Shown here one piece after another: positions 16,524 through 24,324 of a stretch of 64,000 nucleotides of DNA. A model generated the notes under the pieces. That model worked only from the letters and a program-made list of their open reading frames with translations, was not told the DNA's origin and searched no databases. Each line of letters begins with the position of its first letter. Within the stretch, counting starts at the first letter, position 1. The stretch covers positions 62,001 to 126,000 of the forward strand of contig NZ_MJAH01000007.1 in NCBI RefSeq assembly GCF_001746295.1, written 5' to 3'. The position numbers and the translations under genes are program-made. The stretch comes from Streptomyces sp. LUP47B. GTDB taxonomy: Bacteria > Actinomycetota > Actinomycetes > Streptomycetales > Streptomycetaceae.

Positions 16524-18146
16524 TCAGCCGTATCGCTGCAGCAGTCCGTCCACGTACGCCTCCAGTCGCTCTCCCAGCACCTCGGACGTCAGATCGTCTC
16601 GCCCCAGTTCACGCCACGGTCCGGCGAGCTTCGCCGCGTCGGGGCAGTAGTGCAGGGCGTCGATCAGCCGCCAGTACAAGTGGTCGGAGTTGTCGGCGAG
16701 GTCGCGGCCGCCATGTGCCTCGTACCGTTCGCGGAACTCCAGCCCGTACGCCGGCCCGTGCAACAGCGCGAGCGCGGTCGAGCAGTGCGCCACGTCGAGG
16801 TCGGCAGGTCCCCACGAGGTTTCGACCCAGTCCACGACACCGGTGATCCGCAGCCCGGGCCCGGCTCCGGTGAAGAGCACGTTCCCGGGGTGGAAGTCGC
16901 GGTGCAGGAAGCAGCCTTCGTACGGTGGCGGGTCGCGGCGGATCACCTCGACGGCCCGCTCCCACAGGGGACCGTCCGGGGTGCGGGCGCGCTCCGGGGA
17001 CGTCCACGCCTGGTACGTGCGCGGTCTTTCGGTTGGTACGACGCCGTGGACGCGGACGAGCTGGGCCGCGAGCAGGTCCAGGCGCCGGTCGAGGTCGTCC
17101 TCGTCCACGCAGACGCGGCCGGGCAGCGCGGACATCAGCAGGGTCGGGTGGTCGCAGTGTTCGGCCGTGGCGTCCACGGCGACGAACCTGGGAGCCGGGA
17201 TGCCTTCATGCCCGGCGAGCAGCGCCAGGACGGACGCCTCGCGGGCCAGCAGCCCGGGCCCGTGGTGGCGGAAGAACGGCTTCACGAAGGTCCGTTGCAC
17301 CAGAGCCGTGCCGTCGTCGAGCGTGAGCCGGCGCATCTGGGAGCTCCAACCACCGGCCAGCTGACGGGAGTCCGCGACCGAGCGGCCGTGGCCGAGCTGC
17401 TTGGCCACCCACGCCCGCGTGGCCGTCCAGCCACGATCGTCGAGGCCGGTCAGCACCGCCTCCACGAACTCCCGCCGGTCCTCACCGTGATCACGGAACC
17501 ACAGTCCGAGCTGGTGCTGCGCGTCCGGGAGGTCGAACCGCGTGTACTGGGCGCGCGCGGCCAGCGCGTCCTGTACGGCCTCGGTCACCGCGGGCGGGAT
17601 CACCGTGTCCGTGCCCGGCACGGCGAGCACCGCCCGGCCCTCGTAGGCCCGCAGCACCTGAAGCGCGGGCGCCTCCCACCAGCTGTCCGGCCGCCGGATG
17701 ATCCCGCTGAACCGGCCGTCCCCTTGCTCGAAGGGCACGTCCCACGCCTCGGCGGCATACACGGCGGGCGCGCACAGCCCAAGCGCCGCGACTCGACTCC
17801 CGTAGTGCCGAACGAGATCGGCCACCGTCTGCCCGCTCATACTGAACCCCACCAGGACCAACGGCCCGTCCGCGTCCGCGTACGCGTCGATCACCGAGAC
17901 GGCCTGCTCGAACCGTCGCCGCAGACTCAACTCACTGAGTTTTCCGGTGCTTTCGCCGTGCCCGGAGAAGTCGAAGGCGACTCCGCGACAGCCGTGGGCC
18001 ACGAACTCCCGCACCAGCGGACGCAGTCGCTCCATGCTGCCGGCGCCCGCGCCATGCAGCACCACAACGCTGGCCCCGGACGGATCACCGCCGTACACAC
18101 CGCTGAGCCGTTCACCGTCGTGGTCGTACGTGAAGTCGAAGAGCAT
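16524..18146 (-). CDS. alpha/beta-hydrolase fused to an APH-type phosphotransferase
   Basis: A 540-residue two-domain protein. Residues 1-250 form an alpha/beta hydrolase: VVLHGAGAGSM oxyanion region, nucleophile elbow GFSMSG with Ser102, and a C-terminal DAQHQLG that can supply the His. Residues 260-540 resemble aminoglycoside/choline-kinase-like phosphotransferases, with catalytic HRDFHPGN (Asp417) and metal-binding VVDW (Asp439). Both active sites look complete. The frame is continuous, codon use is uniform, and an AGGGGA lies just before the ATG at 18146. Possible roles are two-step modification of a small molecule or antibiotic; the substrate is unknown. Confidence 0.88.
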   Translation of the reverse strand: MLFDFTYDHDGERLSGVYGGDPSGASVVVLHGAGAGSMERLRPLVREFVAHGCRGVAFDFSGHGESTGKLSELSLRRRFEQAVSVIDAYADADGPLVLVGFSMSGQTVADLVRHYGSRVAALGLCAPAVYAAEAWDVPFEQGDGRFSGIIRRPDSWWEAPALQVLRAYEGRAVLAVPGTDTVIPPAVTEAVQDALAARAQYTRFDLPDAQHQLGLWFRDHGEDRREFVEAVLTGLDDRGWTATRAWVAKQLGHGRSVADSRQLAGGWSSQMRRLTLDDGTALVQRTFVKPFFRHHGPGLLAREASVLALLAGHEGIPAPRFVAVDATAEHCDHPTLLMSALPGRVCVDEDDLDRRLDLLAAQLVRVHGVVPTERPRTYQAWTSPERARTPDGPLWERAVEVIRRDPPPYEGCFLHRDFHPGNVLFTGAGPGLRITGVVDWVETSWGPADLDVAHCSTALALLHGPAYGLEFRERYEAHGGRDLADNSDHLYWRLIDALHYCPDAAKLAGPWRELGRDDLTSEVLGERLEAYVDGLLQRYG

Positions 18147-18339
18147 GTCCCCTATTCACTCACGCCGTTGTCTCCGTCTTTTGAGAGCGGCACTGCCGGC
18201 ATCCGACGCTGATCTCCGCTCTTGGCGCGGCGGCTGAGTTCGGCGGGCGTACCTCGGTTCCTCCATCGGGGCGACCTCGCTGAGGACGGCGGGGGCATCT
18301 GTGCTGCGAGGTCCATCAGCGCGCTGTCGCGTCCGCGCC

Positions 18340-18623
18340 GGGATGGCAGCCCGTAGGAGACAGGGCGCGTGGGCAGTTGGAGGGGTTGCGGGGCGGCCCG
18401 TGTGGGTGCCGGGCAGACGCCAGGGCTGGTCGGTGCCCTGCCCGAGCGCGAAGGCGCGGTCGCGGTCGCCAGCGAGGGAGATCAGGAGCTGGTCCAGTGG
18501 TGGGAGGACGTCGATGGGACGAGGGCCGAGGGCGAGTCGGACGCCTTCTTCGGTGGTGAGAACCTGGCTGGGGGCGAGGCTGGTGATCTTGGCGACGCGC
18601 TGGCCGTAGGGTCCGATCGTCAG
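18340..18623 (-). pseudogene. tyrosine recombinase fragment
   Basis: A reverse-strand frame reads IGPYGQRVAKITSLAPSQV, then LGPRPIDVLPPLDQLL and TDQPWRLPGTHTGRP. This resembles the middle part of phage-type site-specific recombinases found in Streptomyces insertion elements. No start codon is present and the C-terminal catalytic Tyr region is missing. Its 5' end abuts the stop codon of the regulator gene at 18620, so an insertion or deletion probably joined them. Confidence 0.5.
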
Positions 18624-19117
18624 GGCCGGTTCGGGTCGGGGTGCACCACCATGAAGAGCGACCAGGCGGGCGCGGTCGGATCGTCCGGGCGGGCGGCGAA
18701 CTCCTCGATCAGGGCGCGGAGCCGAGTCTGGAACTCCTCCATCTCCGCCGACGGCAGGCGTAGCCCGAGCCGGGTGCTGTCTACCTCGGCCGCGGGGGCC
18801 AGCGCCAGCTCCTCCAGGAACGCGTCGAGCATTGACCGGTCCTGCGCGGGCGCATCGAGTTGCCAGGACTTCCGCGTCGCCAGATAGGGAATCTCCCGTG
18901 CGCCGCGCGCACCGCGTCGCTCCTCCTGGGCCTCCAGAAAACCGGTGCGTACGAGTGTCCTGATGTGGTGCAGCACGCTGGCGGGAGCACAGCCGAGGAT
19001 CGTCGCGATCTCCTTGTTGGTGTGCGCCTCGCCGAGGCAAATGCGCAGGATACGCAGGCGGAGCGCGGAGGCGAGTGCCTTCGCCTCCGCGTCGGTCGCC
19101 GGCCGACGTTCGTTCAT
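18620..19117 (-). CDS. winged-helix (ArsR-like) transcriptional regulator
   Basis: A 165-residue regulator. Residues about 8-75 form a winged helix-turn-helix with ALRLRILRICLGEAHTNKEI and ILGCAPASVLHHIRTL, as in ArsR-type repressors. The C-terminal part (about 95-165) is helical and may bind a ligand or form dimers. The start at 19117 was chosen because upstream sequence is non-coding and holds palindromes. It is divergent from an MFS transporter whose start is only 75 bases away, so it very likely represses that exporter. The last codons abut a recombinase fragment, and the natural C-terminus may have been altered slightly. Confidence 0.8.
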   Translation of the reverse strand: MNERRPATDAEAKALASALRLRILRICLGEAHTNKEIATILGCAPASVLHHIRTLVRTGFLEAQEERRGARGAREIPYLATRKSWQLDAPAQDRSMLDAFLEELALAPAAEVDSTRLGLRLPSAEMEEFQTRLRALIEEFAARPDDPTAPAWSLFMVVHPDPNRP

Positions 19118-19118
19118 G

Positions 19119-19135
19119 GTCAGTAGCCTACTGAC
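19119..19135. promoter_or_regulatory. palindrome at the regulator start, probable operator
   Basis: GTCAGTAGCCTACTGAC is a perfect palindrome with eight-base arms around a single C. It lies directly upstream of the regulator's ATG, so binding would block the regulator's own transcription or translation. Likely autorepression site; inferred. Confidence 0.5.
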
Positions 19136-19150
19136 GGGCCGGGCAGGACA

Positions 19151-19174
19151 AGTGATTGACAAAACCCAATCACT
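19151..19174. promoter_or_regulatory. inverted repeat between regulator and MFS exporter, probable operator
   Basis: AGTGATTG (19151-19158) and CAATCACT (19167-19174) are perfect eight-base inverted arms with an eight-base spacer that is AT-rich for this genome. TTGACA (19156-19161) could be a -35 element for the exporter. The layout is typical of an ArsR-type operator controlling a divergent transporter. Confidence 0.6.
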
Positions 19175-19192
19175 CTTCCACGGTAGTTGCCC

Positions 19193-20512
19193 ATGACTGC
19201 CACCGAGTCCTCGCCCGGCCGCCCTGACCATCGTGGCGGACTGTGGCGGCATGCCGACTTCCGTCGACTGTGGCTCGGTGAGACGGTCAGTCAGTTCGGC
19301 ACAACAGTCAGCCAGTTGGCGCTACCTCTCGTCGCCATCCTGGCGCTGCACGCCAGTACCTGGCAGGTCGGGGTACTGGCGGCATGCGAGACCGCGGCGT
19401 TCGTGGCGGTGGGCCTGCCGACCGGCGCGTGGGTGGAGCGGATGCGCTTTCGCCGGGTGCTGATCATCAACGACCTGGTTCGGGCTGCTCTGCTGGCCTG
19501 GGTACCGGTGGCACAGCTCCTAGGGGTGCTGACGATCGAGCAGTTGTACGTGATCGCGCTCGCCACCGGAGTCAGCACCGTCTTCTTCGACGTCGCCTAC
19601 CAGTCCTACCTCCCCCAGCTGATCGACCGGGAGCTGCTGGTAGAGGGCAACGCGAAGCTCCAGGCCAGCGAGTCGCTCAGCCAGATCGCGGGCCCTGGCC
19701 TCGGCGGCGTGCTGATCCAGGCACTCACCGCGCCCTACGCGGTACTCGTCGACGCGGTGAGCTTCCTGTGGTCGGCCGCGTGCGTGACGCGCATCGAGGT
19801 TCGGCCGCCGCGCCCCGAGCGCAGCCCCGACCCCAACCTGCTGCGGGAGATCCGCGACGGTCTGCGGTTCGTACTCGGTAACCGGATACTCCGCGCCATC
19901 GCCATGTGCACCAGCACGACCAACCTGTTCGGTTCGGTGATCTCCGCGGTCTTCTACGTACTGCTCGCCCGCGAGTTGCGGCTCTCTCCGGGCATCATCG
20001 GCCTGCTCACCTCGACCGCGGCGGTGGGTGGCCTGATCGGTGCGCTGGTGGCCGGACGGTTCGCGGCGAAGGTCGGCCAGGGCCCGGCCATCTGGATTGC
20101 GATCGCCATCGCCGGACCGTGCGCGCTGGTCACACCGTTCGTACAGCGCGACTGGACGCTGGGGCTGCTCGCGGTCGCGCAGATCGCCATGTGGATGGGC
20201 ATCGTGATCTACAACATCAACCAGGTCAGCTTCCGGCAGGCGCTGTGCCCGCCCGGGCTGCTCGGCCGGATGAACGCGACGATGCGGTTCCTGGTCTGGG
20301 GCACGATGCCCTTCGGTGCGCTGACGGGCGGCCTGCTCGGCTCCACAATTGGCGTCCGCGCCACGCTACTGGCCGGGGCGGTCGGCCAGTCACTCACTTT
20401 CCTGTCCGTTTTCCTGTCGCCGCTGCGCCGGATGCGCGAACTGCCTTCCCACGCTGGGTCGGCGGGCGATGGAAGTCCCGCTGCCGGCCCGTTGTCGCCG
20501 AGCGAACTTTGA
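19193..20512 (+). CDS. MFS transporter, drug-efflux type
   Basis: A 439-residue transporter with about twelve membrane helices. It begins with the FRRLWLGETVSQFGTTVSQL segment seen in enterobactin-exporter/macrolide-efflux-type MFS proteins. AACETAAFVAVGLPTGAWVE and RMRFRRVLIINDL form the helix 2-3 loop motif. By family it exports a hydrophobic drug or siderophore using the proton gradient. Start at 19193; an ATG-like codon at 19187 is possible. It is divergent from and probably repressed by the winged-helix regulator. Confidence 0.85.
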   Translation: MTATESSPGRPDHRGGLWRHADFRRLWLGETVSQFGTTVSQLALPLVAILALHASTWQVGVLAACETAAFVAVGLPTGAWVERMRFRRVLIINDLVRAALLAWVPVAQLLGVLTIEQLYVIALATGVSTVFFDVAYQSYLPQLIDRELLVEGNAKLQASESLSQIAGPGLGGVLIQALTAPYAVLVDAVSFLWSAACVTRIEVRPPRPERSPDPNLLREIRDGLRFVLGNRILRAIAMCTSTTNLFGSVISAVFYVLLARELRLSPGIIGLLTSTAAVGGLIGALVAGRFAAKVGQGPAIWIAIAIAGPCALVTPFVQRDWTLGLLAVAQIAMWMGIVIYNINQVSFRQALCPPGLLGRMNATMRFLVWGTMPFGALTGGLLGSTIGVRATLLAGAVGQSLTFLSVFLSPLRRMRELPSHAGSAGDGSPAAGPLSPSEL

Positions 20513-21394
20513 GAACGAGGCGAGTGCATCTCGGCACGATCAGCGGCCCAGAGCATCACTCCTTGCGGGCCGTCCGCTCGGCGTCGCTGAGCATCTGGTC
20601 AGCACGGTTGCCGAGGAAGCGCGCCCGGACGGTACGCGTCACGCGGTGCCTGCCCTGCTGATGGGGTTCTTTGAAAACGCCACTGTCCGCAGTTCCGTGA
20701 TCCCGCCGCTTGATCGTCAAAGTCCGGGCGGAGGCACGGCCGGGGGTTTCCATCTGGTGAGCTGTTTGCCGGTCGTCCAGCCACCACGCAATCGTGATAC
20801 TCGTCCTGCACCAGGCCAGCGTTGACCCACCTTCCGCGTGCCGCTCCGGTGATGTCTTCGGCGGCTGCGAGGGCGGCAAGCGGTTCGTCGCGAGTCGAGG
20901 CGTTTGCTGCTTCTCCGACGTGCCGGTGCGCTGTCTCGCTGGATTCGGTAGAGGGTGGCTGCGAGTGGGGATGGGCGGCATCGCGCCAGGCATGTTCTCG
21001 GGGATCTCCTCGTGTGGGGAGGGCGTTCAGCGAGCATGCTGACGACATCCCAACATCAGGGGCGGCCAGGCGGCACGTCGGAGATGCCGACGTTTGCGGC
21101 GGAGGTCGCGGCGAGGGCCACGACCTTCCAGATCGCGGCGGGATCCCCAATCGGGCGTCATGGCAGGTGTCGTTGAAGAGACCCACGGTCAGTCCCACCG
21201 GCTTGCCGTCCGGCCCTTGGCCGAGAACTTGACCTCCTGCGCTACCCACGGCTTCGCGTGGACAGCTGCGAACTGCACCAAGGCGTGGCACGCCGCGATG
21301 CACGATGACGGGTTCGCCGGTGGCGGTCAGGTCCACTGCTCTCCAAGGGGCGGGAGTTCAGCTGATCGGCCTGCCAGGCGGAGCCTTGTGAGAA
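20513..21394. other. 880 bp with no recognised intact gene
   Basis: Several frames are open on both strands, but none gives a protein family I can recognise. A reverse-strand frame near 21150-21336 (GEPVIVHRGVPRLG and KPVGLTVGLFNDTCHD) has coding-like composition and may be a fragment. The stretch separates the MFS exporter from the phosphoribosyltransferase and is most likely decayed sequence. Confidence 0.4.
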
Positions 21395-21928
21395 CTACGC
21401 CTCGCATGCCGGGAGTTCGGCGGCGGTAACAACGCTGCGAACGCCCAGGTCGGCGCGGCAGGCCGGGGTGGTCTGGTCGACTATGACAGTGCAGCCGGCC
21501 CAGTGGCCGCCACACTGCTCGACCATCGACCGCACAGCCGACGCTTGACTGCCCGTCTCGATCCAGTCGTCGACCAGCAGCACCCGGTCCCCGGGGCCCA
21601 CCGCCGCCCGCTGCAGACGCAGCTCCTGGCGGATGCCCCGGTAGTCGGGGGCGCTGCGCCGGGTGAGCTTCTCCCCCGGAAAGATTCCCTCGCCCTTGCG
21701 TACTGCGACGAAGCCGACACCGAGCTCGACAGCCACCGCCGCGCCGAGCAGGAACCCCCGCGACTCGATACCGCAGACGGCCGTCACGCCGTCGTCCCGG
21801 AACGGCCCGGCCAGGCCGCCGACCACCGCGGTGAGCGCCCCGGGGTCGCGGAAGATCTGCCAGACGTCGGCATGGCCGCCAACCCACCGGAAGCGTTCGA
21901 GGGCCAGGCCACGAGCGTGAGACATCAT
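21395..21928 (-). CDS. phosphoribosyltransferase, adenine phosphoribosyltransferase-like
   Basis: A 177-residue type I phosphoribosyltransferase. The PRPP-binding loop VLLVDDWIETGSQ carries the usual two acidic residues and the following Thr-Gly. VCGIESRGFLLGAAVA and VGFVAVRKGEG match adenine phosphoribosyltransferase core strands, including the flexible-loop region. By family it would convert a purine base and PRPP to a nucleotide. The ATG at 21928 is assumed; an in-frame GTG at 22006 could add 26 residues, and homologues as I recall them begin near there. It is probably an accessory paralogue rather than the housekeeping enzyme. Confidence 0.75.
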   Translation of the reverse strand: MMSHARGLALERFRWVGGHADVWQIFRDPGALTAVVGGLAGPFRDDGVTAVCGIESRGFLLGAAVAVELGVGFVAVRKGEGIFPGEKLTRRSAPDYRGIRQELRLQRAAVGPGDRVLLVDDWIETGSQASAVRSMVEQCGGHWAGCTVIVDQTTPACRADLGVRSVVTAAELPACEA

Positions 21929-22368
21929 GATCGCGAGTCTGCGGACGGACTGGCGGTCCGGGCAACCGGATTCTCCGTTCGGGGAATGCAGACTGGTGAC
22001 CGACACCTCGCCTTCGCCGCGCTCCTGATCTGTGACCGGAAGCTGCGGCACTGTCCCGTCCAGCCCGGCGGCGCGGCAGGAAGAACACGCCCCGGGGCAT
22101 ACCGTTCCAGTGCCCCGTCCTCCGGCCGCGCCAATCGGGTGGACCGCAGCAGACCCGCGGGCTCGTCGATCGTGCCCCGGCGGAAGGCGTCGAACGTGTC
22201 GCGTACCGCCGGTGCCGGCGACCACTCTGCGTTCAACTCGGTCCGGCGGCGAGGTGGACGCCGTGGAGAAACTGAGTCCAGTGCCCGCATGAGCGGTGGA
22301 GAAACCAGGTAAATCGACCGTGTGTTCTGGCATTCGCCGGGCACCAGGAGCGACGGAGGTTGATAACT

Positions 22369-22539
22369 ATGGTTCCCCTGCTTGTCGTTCTTCTGCTGGC
22401 TCTGATCCTCTTCGGCGCGGGTTTCGCGCTGAAGGCACTGTGGTGGCTCGCGGTCATCGTGCTGGTCGTGTGGCTGCTCGGCTTCGTCATGCGCTCCGCC
22501 GGAACGGGCGGCCGCAAGGGCCGCTGGTATCGCTGGTAA
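22369..22539 (+). CDS. 56-residue hydrophobic membrane protein
   Basis: A very small protein of 56 residues. It starts at the ATG at 22369, nine bases after a perfect GGAGG (22355-22359). Residues 2-40 are almost entirely hydrophobic, forming two tightly packed membrane segments, and the C-terminus is basic and aromatic (GRKGRWYRW). Small hydrophobic proteins of this kind are widespread in Streptomyces and often stress-induced, with unknown function. A perfect 20-base-arm terminator follows directly, which supports it being a real single-gene transcription unit. Confidence 0.8.
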   Translation: MVPLLVVLLLALILFGAGFALKALWWLAVIVLVVWLLGFVMRSAGTGGRKGRWYRW

Positions 22540-22553
22540 CCCGCCAAGCAGCA

Positions 22554-22595
22554 ACGTGCCTGTGGCTCCGGATGTATCCGGAGCCACAGGCACGT
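22554..22595. terminator. strong perfect hairpin terminator
   Basis: Arms 22554-22573 and 22576-22595 are perfectly complementary over 20 bases with a two-base loop. The hairpin starts 15 bases after the stop of the small membrane protein gene. Its symmetry means it could act in both directions and also insulate the reverse-strand genes at higher coordinates. Confidence 0.85.
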
Positions 22596-22779
22596 CCCGG
22601 TTCAGAGCATCCTGAGCGCACGTCGCCGTCGGGGTTGTCCAGCGCCTCGGTCAGCGTCGGCCACTCAAAGGCGCCCCAGCCTGCGCCACACCCTTCCAGT
22701 GGCCCCGGCCGGCTCGGCGGTGATGCGCTCCAGCTCCGTGACGAGCACGGGCACCGCCTGCTGGTAGTCGACTGAGCGG

Positions 22780-22971
22780 TCAGCTCGTCGCCCGTACCGC
22801 GTCGCGGATCAGGGCGGCGACCTCCTTGGGCTGGGAGACGGCGACCGCGTGGGAGGCGCCCGCCAGTTCGACGATCGTCGCGCCGGCCCGCTTCGCGCCG
22901 AAGCGCTCCACCTCCGGGTTGATCGCCTGGTCCGCTTCGGCCACCAGGGCCCATGTGGGTGTGGTGGTCAT
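22780..22971 (-). pseudogene. alpha/beta-hydrolase C-terminal remnant
   Basis: From the ATG at 22971 the frame encodes 63 residues, with WALVAEADQAINPEVERF and VELAGASHAVAVSQP. This is the usual end of alpha/beta hydrolases: the Asp-containing segment and the catalytic His (the SHAVAVSQP region). The nucleophile part is absent. It is in frame with, and downstream of, the truncated AfsR-like gene, so the two were joined by a deletion. Confidence 0.65.
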
Positions 22972-22984
22972 CTTCTGTGTCTCC

Positions 22985-24310
22985 CGGGTCAGTTGGTGTG
23001 CAGGGTCGCGCGCAGGGTGGCGACGGCCTGGTTGATGGCGGCCTCCGGCGGCGACCAGGCCGGACAGGCCGCGCCGGCTGGTGATCAGGGTCAGGCAGTC
23101 GGGCGACGCGGGCAGCAGGGCACGTACCTGCTCGGTGTCGAAGGCGTCGTCGAGCAGGAGGAGCATCCGGCGGCCGGACAGCACGGTCCGGTACAGACCG
23201 GTGAGCGCGTCCGGACCGCTCGGCAGGCGGTGCCCGGGCACGCCGAGAACGGGAAGCAGGAAGCGCAGCGCCGCCGCGGGCGTCAGCGGGTCGTCGAGCG
23301 GGTCGAAACCCCTGAGGTTCACGTGGAGTTGACCGTCCGGGTACCGATCGGCGACCTCGTGCGCCCAGCGCACCGCCAGAGTGGTCTTCCCGATGCCCGG
23401 CATGCCGGTGAACAGGACGGTCGAGCAGTCGACTGCCGTTCGCAGGCTGTCGAGTTCGGCATGTCGGCCGGTGAACTGCTGTGGTTCGGGCGGCAGTTGG
23501 ACAGGTCGCGCGAGGTCCCGCTTCCGCGGTGCGGATCGCACATCCTGGCGGAGTACACGCGTATGGGCCGCGGTCAGCTCCGCGCCCGGCGCGACACCCG
23601 GCTCCCGGGCCAGCAGCCGCCGTACGGACTCGTAGGCTGCCAGCGCCTCGGCCTGCCGACCGCAGGCGGCGAGTGCCAGGACGTTCCTCGCGTGCAGGGA
23701 CTGGTTGAGGCGGTCGAGCCGGGCCGCGCGCCCGAGGTGGGGCAGGACGGGTTCGGGCATGCCGCACAGCAGAGCCGCGTCGGCGGCCATCACCGTCGTA
23801 CGGACGAGTTCGCGTTCGATCTCGGCGAACACGACGTGATCCCGCACGGGCGAGGGGATGCCGGCCGCCACTGTGGCCCGCCACTCGTGCAGCGCCTCGA
23901 CGAAATGCCGCAGCGCCGGTTCGGGCCGTCCGGTGGCCGCCTCACGCTTGGCCCGCCTGGTCAGACCCCTGAATCTGAGCAGAATCGACCTCGTCCTCGG
24001 CCGCCTCCAGCCGGTATCCGTCGGCGCCCCGCGACAGTCGGCGGCCAGGAGCGCGCGGCGGCAGGCCCGGCTCCAGCAGGCGACGCAGGGAACCGACGTA
24101 GCGGCGGACCACGTTCATGGCGCTGGGGGCGGCACCCTCCGACGACAGAACGGCGACGATCTCGCCCGCGGGTACGGGCCGCCCCGCCCGCACCAACAGC
24201 AATGCCAGCAGGGCGCGTTGCTGGGGAAAGCCGAGGTCGAGTTCGCTCGGGCCGAGCGTCGCCCGCAACGGGCCCAGTATCTCGAAACGCAGCGACTCCT
24301 CGTGTTCCAA
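22985..24310 (-). pseudogene. AfsR/SARP-type regulator, copy 1, frameshifted and truncated
   Basis: The N-terminal OmpR-like winged helix (start 24310; FEILGPLRATLG, LLALLLVRAGRPV, NVVRRYVGSLRRLLEP) is separated by a frameshift at about 23980-23990 from the bacterial transcriptional activator domain (HFVEALHEWRA, VRDHVVFAEIEREL). An NB-ARC domain follows, with Walker A GMPGIGKTTLA and Walker B-like RRMLLLLDDAFD, and stops after TLITSRRGLSGL, where hydrolase sequence begins. The usual TPR domain is missing. AfsR-type proteins activate secondary metabolism genes after phosphorylation. No start codon or ribosome binding site supports translation of the second part. It is a paralogue of copy 2 next to it. 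Confidence 0.85.
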
Positions 24311-24324
24311 GCTCGGTCGCCCCC

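Noticed and set aside
20556..21336. Reverse-strand open frames as a gene between the MFS exporter and the phosphoribosyltransferase
   Set aside because: Several overlapping frames have similar low-complexity composition and none shows a family or a ribosome binding site; recorded as an unassigned gap.
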